From Euhalothece natronophila Z-M001 (GTDB taxonomy: Bacteria > Cyanobacteriota > Cyanobacteriia > Cyanobacteriales > Rubidibacteraceae): a DNA stretch of 64,000 nt. The notes under the pieces are model-generated. The model did not search any database. It was not told where the DNA came from and saw nothing but the letters and a program-made list of their open reading frames with translations. The stretch spans positions 1,674,001 through 1,738,000 of the forward strand of contig NZ_CP042326.1 in assembly GCF_007904085.1 (NCBI RefSeq), given 5' to 3'. How positions within the stretch are numbered: the first letter of the stretch is position 1; each line of letters starts with the position of its first letter. This document shows positions 52,271-60,853 of this stretch, piece after piece. The translations under genes were made by a program, and so were the position numbers.

Positions 52271-53293
52271 GTGGCTCTGTATGCAGATTTACATCGTCAT
52301 TTAGGGGGTTCGGTTGTTCCACGGGTGTTATGGCGATATTTTCAACGGCACGATCGCGCTTTAGGGCAAAAGTTTCCAGATTATTCTGAGTTTGAAGACT
52401 ATTATACTCGTCCTCGTAATACTCTAGAGGAATATTTAGAATTACATACCCTAGTAGAAAGTGTCCAAACCTTAGACACCCTACCCTATTTTATTTATCG
52501 CTTGATTCGTGGGGCTTATATTTTTGAAAACCTTGCTTACTTAGAATTACGTTATACCCCCTATCTCCGCACGGATGAAAGTTTAGAAACCTCCCAACGC
52601 ATTGATCAAATGCGCGACATTGTAAAAGTAGTGGGAGAAGCAGTCAGGGTAGGAGAGTATCCAGTTCTCACCAGTCAAATTTTATGTATGCACTCTCGCC
52701 TATCTTATGAAGTAAATCGGGCGATTGTGGATGTGGCAGCAGATCATCCTGAATATGTCTGTGCGGTGGATTTAGCAGGAGGAGATGCCCTTTATGCCGA
52801 ACGGATGGATGAATTAAAAGAATTATACCGCTATGCGCGATCGCGCGGCTTAAAAACCACAGGTCATGTGTTTGAAACCAAAGATGGCTTATACCCCGAA
52901 TTATTACCCTATTTAATGCGGATTGGTCACGGTATCCAAATCCCCCTCAAGCATCCCGAATTGCTCCCAGAATTAGCGGAAAGAGGGCAATGCTTGGAAG
53001 TTTGTCCTACTACTTACACAAAAACGGGAACCCTAGATAATCTCTCGCAACTGAAAACGGTGTTTGATCGCTGTTTTGAGGCAGGGGTTGATATTGCTAT
53101 TTGCACCGATAATGCTGGATTACATAATGTGCGTCTTCCTTTTGAGTATGAAAACTTGCTCACCCTTGATGTCATTGGGTTTGATCAATTACAAGCCTGT
53201 CAAGAAGCCGCCTTTCGTCATGCTTTTGCTTGGCCCTATAGTCAACCACCAGCATCCCTCTTAACAGGGTTATTACAGGGACGGTATGATTAA
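52271..53293 (+). CDS. Adenosine deaminase-family protein with altered active-site motif
   Basis: About 340 residues from the GTG at 52271, seven bases after GGGAGG; the frame extends upstream only through a TTG. Metal-dependent deaminase barrel: DLHRHLGGS supplies the H-x-H ligands, GHVFE (for HAGE) the catalytic Glu, and RIGHGIQ a His. At the end where adenosine deaminases have S/T-D-D the protein has ICTDNAGLHN, so the second Asp that contacts substrate is Asn. A related purine or modified nucleoside may be the substrate. Divergent from purA, consistent with purine metabolism. Confidence 0.78.
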   Translation: MALYADLHRHLGGSVVPRVLWRYFQRHDRALGQKFPDYSEFEDYYTRPRNTLEEYLELHTLVESVQTLDTLPYFIYRLIRGAYIFENLAYLELRYTPYLRTDESLETSQRIDQMRDIVKVVGEAVRVGEYPVLTSQILCMHSRLSYEVNRAIVDVAADHPEYVCAVDLAGGDALYAERMDELKELYRYARSRGLKTTGHVFETKDGLYPELLPYLMRIGHGIQIPLKHPELLPELAERGQCLEVCPTTYTKTGTLDNLSQLKTVFDRCFEAGVDIAICTDNAGLHNVRLPFEYENLLTLDVIGFDQLQACQEAAFRHAFAWPYSQPPASLLTGLLQGRYD

Positions 53294-53296
53294 TCA

Positions 53297-53376
53297 TTAG
53301 TCATCAGTCATTAGTCATTGGTCATTGGTTTACAAACAACAAAGGACGAAGGACAAAGGACAAAGGACAAAAGACC
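53297..53376. repeat. Heptamer-type short repeats
   Basis: Direct words TCATTAGTCATTGGTCATTGG followed by ACAAAGGACAAAGGACAAA-type repeats between the deaminase-like gene and rpmI. Inverted relative to the copies at 26076 and 63301. Widespread at cyanobacterial gene ends, function unknown. Confidence 0.6.
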
Positions 53377-53440
53377 TTGCTTAACTTGTCCAAATTAGAT
53401 TACAATTGGATGCTGTGCCAAAAAATGTTGATCACGGAAA

Positions 53441-53641
53441 ATGCCTAAATTAAAAACCAATCGTGCCGCCGCCAAGCGGTTTCGCGCCACTGGACGAGGA
53501 AAGATTCGCCGTCGCAAAGCCTTCAAAAATCACTTATTAGAACCGAAGAAAACCAGCCGTAAGCGGCGTTTATCTAAATTAACCTTCGTCAATGAGAGAG
53601 ATGCAGAGAAGGTTGAGCAAATGTTGCCCTATATGAAGTAA
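53441..53641 (+). CDS. rpmI: Ribosomal protein L35
   Basis: 66 residues, strongly basic: [20 protein letters not shown] and [20 protein letters not shown] are the classical L35 start and core. Large-subunit protein. It precedes rplT by 24 bp, the conserved rpmI-rplT order seen in most bacteria; infC is not adjacent. The upstream leader shows no confident L20-binding structure by eye. Confidence 0.97.
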   Translation: MPKLKTNRAAAKRFRATGRGKIRRRKAFKNHLLEPKKTSRKRRLSKLTFVNERDAEKVEQMLPYMK

Positions 53642-53665
53642 TGTATTAAGGATAGGATAAAAACT

Positions 53666-54016
53666 ATGACACGAGTTAAAAGAGGAAATGTCTCCCAAAA
53701 ACGACATAAGAAGGTCTTAAAATTAGCCAAAGGATTTAGAGGCGGTCATTCTAAGCTCTATCGTACTGCTAACCAGCAGGTGATGAAAGCGTTACGGCAC
53801 TCCTATCGCGATCGCCGTCGTCGCAAACGTGATTTCCGTCGTCTCTGGATTTCTCGCATTAATGCGGCTGCTAGACAAAATGGCATGAGTTATTCTCAGC
53901 TTACAGGACAACTGAGAAAAGCTGATATCCAACTTAACCGTAAGATGCTAGCAAATTTAGCAATGCTTGATCCTGAAGCATTTACCAAAGTGGTAGAAAC
54001 TGCCAAAAAAGCCTAA
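53666..54016 (+). CDS. rplT: Ribosomal protein L20
   Basis: 116 residues, full length. Basic N-terminal extension [20 protein letters not shown], then [20 protein letters not shown] and [21 protein letters not shown]20 binds 23S rRNA early in assembly and in many bacteria represses its own operon. Cotranscribed with rpmI. Confidence 0.97.
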   Translation: MTRVKRGNVSQKRHKKVLKLAKGFRGGHSKLYRTANQQVMKALRHSYRDRRRRKRDFRRLWISRINAAARQNGMSYSQLTGQLRKADIQLNRKMLANLAMLDPEAFTKVVETAKKA

Positions 54017-54034
54017 GAATTTGGGAGTTAAGTT

Positions 54035-54844
54035 ATGGCTAAAGTGAACTCGGTTTCTTGGGGAAGCCGAGTTTTAAGGTTAGGTGGGGTCATCGCCCTA
54101 TTTAGTTTTTTCTCTGTTCTCCCCACGGCAATCAAAGCAGCAGAATTGTCCGAAATTGAGGCGCGAGGATATCTCAATGTGGCAGTAAAGGATAACCTTC
54201 GTCCGTTAGGATTTGAAGACGCTGAGGGCAATTTACAGGGGTTTGAAATTGATCTGGCTAGACGCTTGGCAAAAGAAATTTTAGGAGATGCTGAAGCCGT
54301 AGAATTTAAGCCTGTACCAAACACAGACAGGTTAGATGTGGTTTTAAAAGGAGAGGTGGATTTAACCATCGCCCAAGTTAGTCAAACCAAAGCGCGATCG
54401 CGCATCGTGAATTTTAGCCGTCATTACTATCTTGATCGAATCTCCTTTGTGACGAAAGATGACAGCATCAACAGCAAGCGCGATCTCTCCCAAGACAAAA
54501 TTGCAATTCTCAATGAATCTAATACTATTGCTGAAGTCAGATTTAAACTTCCCGAAGCAGAATTAATTGGCGTTGACTCCTATCAGCAAGCCCTTTCCTT
54601 GCTGGAAGAGGGAGAAGCCACTGCTTTTGCTGGGGATCATACCGTTTTAGCAGGATGGATTCAACAATATCCCCAATACCGCTTACTTTCCCAACAAATT
54701 AGCGGTGAGGCTTTAGCAGTGGTAATGCCAAAAGGATTACAGTATTCCTCTCTCCATCGACAGGTTAACCAAACCATTCTGGAGTTACGAGAATCAGGCT
54801 GGTTAGAGAAAAAAGCAAAAGAATGGGGGTTAAGTTTAGAGTGA
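54035..54844 (+). CDS. Periplasmic solute-binding protein, family 3 (amino-acid type)
   Basis: 269 residues. Signal peptide (hydrophobic 16-32, cleavage near IKAAE at 33-37), then the family 3 pattern RGYLNVAVKDNLRPLGFEDA, LQGFEIDLARRLAKEILG and GEVDLTIAQVSQTKARSRIVNFS. Such proteins bind amino acids in the periplasm and deliver them to ABC permeases, or serve as sensor domains. The permease and ATPase are not adjacent. It starts 18 bp after rplT, probably by chance rather than shared function. Confidence 0.85.
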   Translation: MAKVNSVSWGSRVLRLGGVIALFSFFSVLPTAIKAAELSEIEARGYLNVAVKDNLRPLGFEDAEGNLQGFEIDLARRLAKEILGDAEAVEFKPVPNTDRLDVVLKGEVDLTIAQVSQTKARSRIVNFSRHYYLDRISFVTKDDSINSKRDLSQDKIAILNESNTIAEVRFKLPEAELIGVDSYQQALSLLEEGEATAFAGDHTVLAGWIQQYPQYRLLSQQISGEALAVVMPKGLQYSSLHRQVNQTILELRESGWLEKKAKEWGLSLE

Positions 54845-54871
54845 GACTTGATTCCCCCCCATCTTTCACTA

Positions 54872-55225
54872 TTAGGGAAGAAACCGATCTAAGGCTGCTT
54901 TCAGTTCTTCTAATTCGGTGTCGATATTCCCTTCTTTAGAAGCCCGAGTAATACATTCACTAAGATGTTCGTCTAAAATCATCCGTGCCACGCGATCTAA
55001 AGCACCTCGTACCGCGGCGATTTGCATTAATACTTCCGGACAGGGGCGACTTTCTGAAACCATAGTTTTCACCCCCCGAATGTGTCCTTCTAAGCGGGAG
55101 AGACGATTAATAATGCGCCGTAAGGACTCTTCACTGTGAACATGGGGATGACTTTCAAAGTCTGAGTGAGTGTGAGAGTGAGAAAGGGCGTTATTTTCAG
55201 CTTTAGGAGAAGGGTTTTCAGTCAA
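54872..55225 (-). CDS. CsoR/RcnR-family metal-sensing repressor (InrS-like)
   Basis: 117 residues from a TTG start; no closer Met exists. His-rich N-terminus (SHSHTHSDFESHPHVH). The CsoR-family core begins RRIINRLSRLEGHIRGVK. Metal ligands are C62 (RPCPEVL), H87 and C91 (LDEHLSEC), the W-X-Y-Z arrangement of CsoR/InrS. With the extra N-terminal histidines it most resembles cyanobacterial InrS, a nickel-responsive repressor of nickel efflux; copper sensing is the alternative. No efflux gene is next to it. Confidence 0.82.
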   Translation of the reverse strand: MTENPSPKAENNALSHSHTHSDFESHPHVHSEESLRRIINRLSRLEGHIRGVKTMVSESRPCPEVLMQIAAVRGALDRVARMILDEHLSECITRASKEGNIDTELEELKAALDRFLP

Positions 55226-55269
55226 GGGGGTTTTGCTCCAACTTCAATGACAATCCGATTATTTCTAGT

Positions 55270-55578
55270 TTAACTTGAGTAAGGGGAGGTCGCCTTGCGC
55301 CAAATCCACCAGGCAGCAGCACAAAGAGTAATATTGCCTAATAAGGTCATACTGGCTTGTAGAACCACTAACCAGTCTAGGGTTTCAGCATTATCGAAAA
55401 AGTGCCAGGTAACAGCACACATCGCCCCAATCAGTGCGGGAAACATGGCAATCGAAAGCCACCACCACTGTTTTTGTCCTGTGATTTCACCATACCGCCA
55501 AATTAGCCAAATAGCGAGAATCCACTCTATAATACTGGAAACATGAACAATCCAAGTGGGAATTGATAGTGCGTGCAT
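55270..55578 (-). CDS. DUF2499 membrane protein
   Basis: 102 residues with three transmembrane helices. The sequence MHALSIPTWIVHVSSIIEWI and the later CAVTWHFFDNAETLDWLV are those I know from DUF2499, conserved in cyanobacteria and plastids; function unknown. It starts 13 bp after the stop of the upstream 63-residue gene and is probably part of the minus-strand run that begins with the Uma2 genes. Confidence 0.88.
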   Translation of the reverse strand: MHALSIPTWIVHVSSIIEWILAIWLIWRYGEITGQKQWWWLSIAMFPALIGAMCAVTWHFFDNAETLDWLVVLQASMTLLGNITLCAAAWWIWRKATSPYSS

Positions 55579-55591
55579 AATTACTATGAGT

Positions 55592-55783
55592 TTATCTGAC
55601 TTTTTTTCCTAATAAAATCTTTTTGGGATGGGGTTCTCCCAGATAATAAAATTCGTTAATTAGTTGTTGTTCTTGTTCTCGTTTTTCTCGTTCTTTTTGC
55701 CAGAGGAGTTGTTTTCTTTCTTCTCGGGAAGGCGGTTTCCTTCCTTCGGCTAAAAAATTAATTTGGCTAATATTTTCCATCAT
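55592..55783 (-). CDS. Small charged coiled-coil protein, unknown
   Basis: 63 residues. A hydrophobic-poor N-terminus (ISQINFLAEGRKPPSREERK), then a highly charged helix WQKEREKREQEQQLINEFYY and a basic tail HPKKILLGKKVR. Its ATG overlaps the stop of the upstream gene (TAATG), so the two are translationally coupled, which supports reality. Not recognised. Confidence 0.65.
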   Translation of the reverse strand: MMENISQINFLAEGRKPPSREERKQLLWQKEREKREQEQQLINEFYYLGEPHPKKILLGKKVR

Positions 55784-56919
55784 TAAAAGGGGTATTGGTC
55801 AACAACTTTCCCATCAACAATAGCATATCCCCACTCGGGATGTTTAGCGATTTGTTCTTCAACCCAATGTTTTGTCATAGGAGAGTTATATAGGTTTTGT
55901 AAATCTTCTAAATTGGGAATTTCAGGAGGGCTTTTTTCTTCTGTTCCTAAGGTTTGTTCAGGCGGTGCATCTTCTTCAAGTAAGGGGGTATCAGCTTCTA
56001 GTTGCGATAATTTTGCCATCACACTTTCTTTGCTGACTTCTGAAGTTTCACTGAAAGACGGGGGAAGATAGGGATTGGTTACGCCCATTTTTTTGGCTTT
56101 GAGGGCTTCATCAGCAACGCGATCGCATTTTCTTAAAAAGCCTTCCCATAAGTCTCTTGCCTTGACTGGATCTCGCAATTCCGATCGCGCTTTCGCCACG
56201 GCGGACTCTAAGGGTTCTCCTTTATTAGTATAATATTGGATACGTTCTCTTTCAAAAGCTGGATAAGGAACTCCTGGTTCAATTTCCCATTCTTGTTGCA
56301 CTTTTTGGCTTTCTCCTAAGGGAATATCGGCGATAAATTCTTCCCAAAAAGGGGACTTAATTCCTTTAGAAATACCATCAATAATTTTAAAAACCCAAGC
56401 CCCGGGGTTAGGATGTCCTTGTTGTTTCGCATACTCTAAAAGGGCATCTTGAAAGCGATCTAATTGTTTTTGTGAGTTCCAAGGACCACTAAATTGATAA
56501 TGAGGCGTTACTTTTACTGCAATAGATTGACGACGTGGGGGAAAGTAGGGATCGTTTTTTGGGGGTGAATAAGATTGAGTAGGGGTTGTTGGTTCGCGAG
56601 ATGAATCATTAGCAAGGATTACTTCTAATTGTTCTAAATTAAGTTCATAAGACCAAATTTGGTTTTCAGGAGAAATGAGGGTTAATTTTAACAGCGATCG
56701 CGCTTCTAATTCTTCCTTAGCCAACCTTTGTTCTGTATCACTTAATCCAGTTGCTTCAGCTATTTCCTCCCAAGAAAACTGTTGTTTACTCTGCTCAGTT
56801 AACCATTGCCATAAAGTTAAATATAAAATCGTAGCACTCACTCCCCCTAGTTTTTTAGCTAGCTGGGGATAATAAATACTACCTTGACCAAAATTTTCCC
56901 AAAACTGTTTTAACTCCAT
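55783..56919 (-). CDS. Conserved cyanobacterial protein, winged-helix-like start
   Basis: 378 residues, soluble. The first 95 residues look like a winged helix (TILYLTLWQWLTEQSKQQFS, IAEATGLSDTEQRLAKEELE), followed by a Pro-rich linker, a conserved middle (LLEYAKQQGHPNPGAWVFKI, AKARSELRDPVKARDLWEGF) and an acidic tail ending DGKVVDQYPF. I do not know its function; DNA-related adaptor is a guess from the fold. Its start abuts the stop of the last Uma2 gene, and it is coupled to the 63-residue gene downstream. Confidence 0.7.
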   Translation of the reverse strand: MELKQFWENFGQGSIYYPQLAKKLGGVSATILYLTLWQWLTEQSKQQFSWEEIAEATGLSDTEQRLAKEELEARSLLKLTLISPENQIWSYELNLEQLEVILANDSSREPTTPTQSYSPPKNDPYFPPRRQSIAVKVTPHYQFSGPWNSQKQLDRFQDALLEYAKQQGHPNPGAWVFKIIDGISKGIKSPFWEEFIADIPLGESQKVQQEWEIEPGVPYPAFERERIQYYTNKGEPLESAVAKARSELRDPVKARDLWEGFLRKCDRVADEALKAKKMGVTNPYLPPSFSETSEVSKESVMAKLSQLEADTPLLEEDAPPEQTLGTEEKSPPEIPNLEDLQNLYNSPMTKHWVEEQIAKHPEWGYAIVDGKVVDQYPF

Positions 56920-57696
56920 TTAAACTGTCTCTGGATCAATTCCTAGCTCTCGTAATTTTGCCGTTAGTTTTTCATTGGTTTGCTGTATTTGTTGAGCTTC
57001 TTGTTGGGCTTCCTGAGCTTCTTGTTGGGCTTGTTGTGCCTCTTGCTGTGCTTGCTGTGCTTCTTGTTGTGCTTGTTCCCTCAACTCTCTTTCTGTAGGA
57101 AGCAACTCTCCCTCTAAAGTTTCCCAACGCAGCCAAACCGTTTCTACTCCTTTATAACTTCCTTGCCATTGTACTAAGGCTAATCCTAATTGTTCTGAAA
57201 TATAGCGTTGTTTCTCATCTTTTTCTAAAGGCTGATATTCACTTTTTTCTAAAGCAAACCCAGCCCAATCTTCAGGATTAAAGGGATCATACCAGAAGTA
57301 TTCTGGCACTCGCATTTGATTTTGATAAACTTGTTTTTTGCGCGTTTTATCTTCTTGCTTGGTGCTTTCTGATAATAATTCAATCACCACATTTGGGGCT
57401 TTTCCTTCTTCCCAAACCACCCAACTTTTCCGTTCCGTTTTCGGTACGCCTAAGACGGCAAAAAAATCGGGGCCGCGAAAGTCTTGGTTTCTGGCTTGTT
57501 CGGTACTAAAATAAATAAACATATTGCCACCGATATAGCCATCTTCCCGTTGATCAAGCCAAAATTGGAGGGTATCGAGGAGTAAGTCCATTTGCAGTTT
57601 ATGGCGTTGGGTTTCCATGGGAATACCATCATCACAGGGAAGTTCATCTTGGGTAGGTGGTAAGGGAATTTCGGGGGTGGAAATAACTGAGGTCAT
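56920..57696 (-). CDS. Uma2-family nuclease-like protein, copy 4 (divergent tail)
   Basis: 258 residues. The first about 205 residues are nearly identical to the three copies upstream. The PD-(D/E)xK-type residues are D77 in GPDFFAV and E106 in VVIELLSES, followed by lysines near 117-121. The tail differs: a coiled coil of QQEAQQA heptads ending TAKLRELGIDPETV. Uma2 (DUF820) proteins are abundant in cyanobacteria and are annotated as putative restriction endonuclease-fold proteins; their biological role is unsettled. A 14-base spacer with AGGAG precedes the ATG. Confidence 0.87.
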   Translation of the reverse strand: MTSVISTPEIPLPPTQDELPCDDGIPMETQRHKLQMDLLLDTLQFWLDQREDGYIGGNMFIYFSTEQARNQDFRGPDFFAVLGVPKTERKSWVVWEEGKAPNVVIELLSESTKQEDKTRKKQVYQNQMRVPEYFWYDPFNPEDWAGFALEKSEYQPLEKDEKQRYISEQLGLALVQWQGSYKGVETVWLRWETLEGELLPTERELREQAQQEAQQAQQEAQQAQQEAQEAQQEAQQIQQTNEKLTAKLRELGIDPETV

Positions 57697-57710
57697 GGTA
57701 AGCTCCTAAT

Positions 57711-58424
57711 TTAAACTTCATCAGGGTTAATTCCTAATTCTTTAAGTTTGTTAGCTAATTTTTCGGCTTTAGTTTCTGCTTGTTGAGCTTTAGTTTCTGC
57801 TTGTTCCCTCAACTCTCTTTCTGTAGGAAGCAACTCTCCCTCTAAAGTTTCCCAACGCAACCAAACCGTTTCTACTCCTTTATAACTTCCTTGCCATTGT
57901 ACTAAGGCTAATCCTAATTGTTCTGAAATATAGCGTTGTTTCTCATCTTTTTCTAAGGGTTGATATTCACTTTTTTCTAAAGCAAACCCTGCCCAGTCTT
58001 CAGGATTAAACGGATCATACCAGAAGTATTCTGGCACTCGCATTTGATTTTGATAAACCTGTTTTTTGCGCGTTTTATCTTCTTGCTTGGTACTTTCTGA
58101 TAATAATTCAATCACCACATTCGGGGCTTTTCCTTCTTCCCAAACCACCCAACTTTTCCGTTCCGTTTTCGGTACGCCTAACACGGCAAAAAAATCGGGG
58201 CCGCGAAAGTCTTGGTTTCTAGCTTGTTCGGTACTAAAATAAATAAACATATTGCCACCAATATAGCCATCTTCCCGTTGGTCAAGCCAAAATTGGAGGG
58301 TATCGAGGAGTAAGTCCATTTGCAGTTTATGGCGTTGGGTTTCCATGGGAATACCATCATCACAGGGCAATTCATCTTGGGTGGGTGGTAAGGGAATTTC
58401 GGGGGTGGAAATAACTGAGGTCAT
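57711..58424 (-). CDS. Uma2-family nuclease-like protein, copy 3
   Basis: 237 residues, near-identical to its neighbours; D77, E106 and the trailing lysines are intact. The coiled-coil tail has one ETKAQQA heptad before ETKAEKLANKLKELGINPDEV-type ending (20 residues of it shared). Preceded by the same 14-base spacer containing AGGAG as copies 2 and 4, showing that the spacer was duplicated with the gene. Confidence 0.87.
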   Translation of the reverse strand: MTSVISTPEIPLPPTQDELPCDDGIPMETQRHKLQMDLLLDTLQFWLDQREDGYIGGNMFIYFSTEQARNQDFRGPDFFAVLGVPKTERKSWVVWEEGKAPNVVIELLSESTKQEDKTRKKQVYQNQMRVPEYFWYDPFNPEDWAGFALEKSEYQPLEKDEKQRYISEQLGLALVQWQGSYKGVETVWLRWETLEGELLPTERELREQAETKAQQAETKAEKLANKLKELGINPDEV

Positions 58425-58438
58425 GGTAAGCTCCTAAT

Positions 58439-59131
58439 TTAGACTTCATCAGGGTTGATTCCTAATTCTTTGAGCTTGTTAGCTAATTTTTCGGCTTTAG
58501 TTTCTGCTTGTTCCCTCAACTCTCTCTCGGTAGGAAGCAACTCTCCCTCTAAAGTTTCCCAGCGCAGCCAAACCGTTTCTACTCCTTTATAACTTCCTTG
58601 CCATTGTACGAAGGCTAATCCTAATTGTTCGGAAATATAGCGTTGTTTCTCATCTTTTTCTAAAGGCTGATATTCACTTTTTTGCAGAGAAAAACCTGCC
58701 CAGTCTTCAGGATTAAAAGGATCATACCAGAAGTATTCTGGCACTCGCATTTGATTTTGATAAACCTGTTTTTTGCGTGTTTTATCTTCTTGCTTGGTAC
58801 TGTCTGATAATAATTCAATCACCACATTTGGGGCTTTTCCTTCTTCCCACACCACCCAACTTTTCCGTTCCGTTTTCGGTACGCCTAAGACGGCAAAAAA
58901 ATCGGGGCCGCGAAAGTCTTGGTTTCTAGCTTGTTCGGTACTAAAATAAATAAACATATTGCCACCAATATAGCCATCTTCCCGTTGATCAAGCCAAAAT
59001 TGGAGGGTATCGAGGAGTAAGTCCATTTGCAGTTTATGGCGTTGAGTTTCCATGGGAATACCATCATCACAGGGCAATTCGTCTTGGGTGGGTGGTAAGG
59101 GAATTTCGGGGGTGGAAATAACTGAGGTCAT
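58439..59131 (-). CDS. Uma2-family nuclease-like protein, copy 2 (shortest tail)
   Basis: 230 residues. Same catalytic residues as the other copies; small differences include LLSDST for LLSEST, GFSLQKSEY for GFALEKSEY and AFVQWQG for ALVQWQG. The tail lacks any ETKAQQA heptad. Coupled to copy 1 by the 14-base AGGAG spacer. Confidence 0.87.
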   Translation of the reverse strand: MTSVISTPEIPLPPTQDELPCDDGIPMETQRHKLQMDLLLDTLQFWLDQREDGYIGGNMFIYFSTEQARNQDFRGPDFFAVLGVPKTERKSWVVWEEGKAPNVVIELLSDSTKQEDKTRKKQVYQNQMRVPEYFWYDPFNPEDWAGFSLQKSEYQPLEKDEKQRYISEQLGLAFVQWQGSYKGVETVWLRWETLEGELLPTERELREQAETKAEKLANKLKELGINPDEV

Positions 59132-59145
59132 GGTAAGCTCCTAAT

Positions 59146-59880
59146 TTAAACTTCATCAGGGTTGATTCCTAATTCTTTGAGTTTGTTAGCTAGTTTTTCG
59201 GCTTTAGTTTCTGCTTGTTGAGCTTTAGTTTCTGCTTGTTGAGCCTTCGTTTCTGCTTGTTCCCTCAACTCTCTCTCTGTAGGAAGCAACTCTCCCTCTA
59301 AAGTTTCCCAACGTAACCAAACCGTTTCTACTCCTTTATAACTTCCTTGCCATTGTACTAAGGCTAATCCTAATTGTTCTGAAATATAGCGTTGTTTTTC
59401 ATCTTTTTCTAAGGGTTGATATTCACTTTTTTCTAAAGCAAACCCTGCCCAGTCTTCAGGATTAAAAGGATCATACCAGAAGTATTCTGGCACTCGCATT
59501 TGATTTTGATAAACCTGTTTTTTGCGTGTTTTATCTTCTTGCTTGGTACTTTCTGATAATAATTCAATCACCACATTTGGGGCTTTTCCTTCTTCCCACA
59601 CCACCCAACTTTTCCGTTCCGTTTTAGGCACACCTAAGACGGCAAAAAAATCAGGACCGCGAAAGTCTTGGTTTCTAGCTTGTTCGGTACTAAAATAAAT
59701 AAACATATTGCCACCAATATAGCCATGTTCCCGTTGGTCAAGCCAAAATTGGAGGGTATCGAGGAGTAAATCCATTTGCAGTTTATGGCGTTGGGTTTCC
59801 ATGGGAATACCATCATCACAGGGGAGTTCGTCTTGGGTAGGTGGTAAGGGAATTTCGGGGGTGGAAATAACTGAGGTCAT
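59146..59880 (-). CDS. Uma2-family nuclease-like protein, copy 1 (operon head)
   Basis: 244 residues, first gene of the four-copy array. D77 and E106 intact; one visible change is DQREHGYIG for DQREDGYIG. The tail has two ETKAQQA heptads, so copies 1, 3 and 2 differ by exactly 7 residues each (244, 237, 230). The upstream 82-bp gap is shared with the divergent gene at 59963 and must hold the operon promoter. Function as for the family; the repeated dosage is unusual. Confidence 0.87.
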   Translation of the reverse strand: MTSVISTPEIPLPPTQDELPCDDGIPMETQRHKLQMDLLLDTLQFWLDQREHGYIGGNMFIYFSTEQARNQDFRGPDFFAVLGVPKTERKSWVVWEEGKAPNVVIELLSESTKQEDKTRKKQVYQNQMRVPEYFWYDPFNPEDWAGFALEKSEYQPLEKDEKQRYISEQLGLALVQWQGSYKGVETVWLRWETLEGELLPTERELREQAETKAQQAETKAQQAETKAEKLANKLKELGINPDEV

Positions 59881-59962
59881 GGTTATTTCAAGAGATTCAG
59901 TTTCTTTACATTATAGATGGTAGAGTAAGTGAAGCATCGGAGGAGATGTCGGAGAAAATTTT

Positions 59963-60853
59963 ATGACAGAAGAAAACAATAATCCAGAAGCCCCCCAACC
60001 CACCCCTGAACCGAAACAACCGCAAAAATCTTTCTTGACAAAAATCACGATTCGGATTTTGCGAGGAATCATTAATCGTTTGGAAAACACAGTGCAGAAG
60101 TTAGAAGCCCCTCCTACGCCACAAGCGGAAACCGCAAGCCAAGAAGGGGAATCGCAAGTGACTGCTACCACAGAGGAAACGCAGTCAGAAGCAGCCCAAC
60201 CTGCATTAGAAGAATTACGGGGATGGGATAAAATTTTACGGCGAGTGCGCGATCGCGCTCCTTTGACACAATCTCTTCCTGATTGGTTCTTAACAACAGT
60301 TTTAGTGGGAGGAACTTTAGCAATTGTCTGGGGTGCCGTTGCCATTATTCCCAATCAACTCTTAGACTCCACCTCAACCCCCGATGCAGAAGTTTCAGAA
60401 AAACCGCAACCGCCGATTCCGCTGCCTGAAGAAAAACCAGTGGAGTCTCAGCCTGAAGTAACTCCAAAGGAAAAATCTCAACCGAAACCACAGCCAGAAA
60501 CACAACCAGAAGCTGAACCTGAATTAACCCCAGAACAAGGTTTAATTGCTGCCATTCAAGAACAAGTCTCAGAAATTACCACTCGCTATGCCGAAGGCTT
60601 AATTGAGTCTATTGAAGCCAATTTCCGAGATGGTCGCCTGATTATAGCTGTGAGTGAAGACTGGTTTACCTTAAATAAAGATCGTCAAGATAAACTAGCC
60701 AAAGAAATGTTAGCGCGATCGCGCCAATTAGACTTTACGAAACTAGTTCTCACCACTCCTGATGGAAAACTTCTTGCTCGTAGCCCAGTGGTTGGGGAAA
60801 ACATGGTGATCTTACAAAGAGAACAACCTGTTTCCCCTAGCGTCAAAAGTTAA
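59963..60853 (+). CDS. Conserved cyanobacterial single-pass membrane protein beside rne
   Basis: 296 residues. Polar N-terminal half with Pro/Glu-rich linker, a short amphipathic segment FLTKITIRILRGIINRLENT, one transmembrane helix (about 109-130), a Pro/Lys/Glu linker, then a compact C-terminal domain (about 190-285, EANFRDGRLIIAVSEDWFTL). I recall such proteins as conserved cyanobacterial hypotheticals; no function known. It is convergent with rne and overlaps its stop by 4 bases. Confidence 0.7.
   Translation: MTEENNNPEAPQPTPEPKQPQKSFLTKITIRILRGIINRLENTVQKLEAPPTPQAETASQEGESQVTATTEETQSEAAQPALEELRGWDKILRRVRDRAPLTQSLPDWFLTTVLVGGTLAIVWGAVAIIPNQLLDSTSTPDAEVSEKPQPPIPLPEEKPVESQPEVTPKEKSQPKPQPETQPEAEPELTPEQGLIAAIQEQVSEITTRYAEGLIESIEANFRDGRLIIAVSEDWFTLNKDRQDKLAKEMLARSRQLDFTKLVLTTPDGKLLARSPVVGENMVILQREQPVSPSVKS

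Noticed and set aside
53297-53376. Heptamer tract considered as a CRISPR array
   Set aside because: Units are about 7 bp and contiguous, without spacers or cas genes anywhere in the window.
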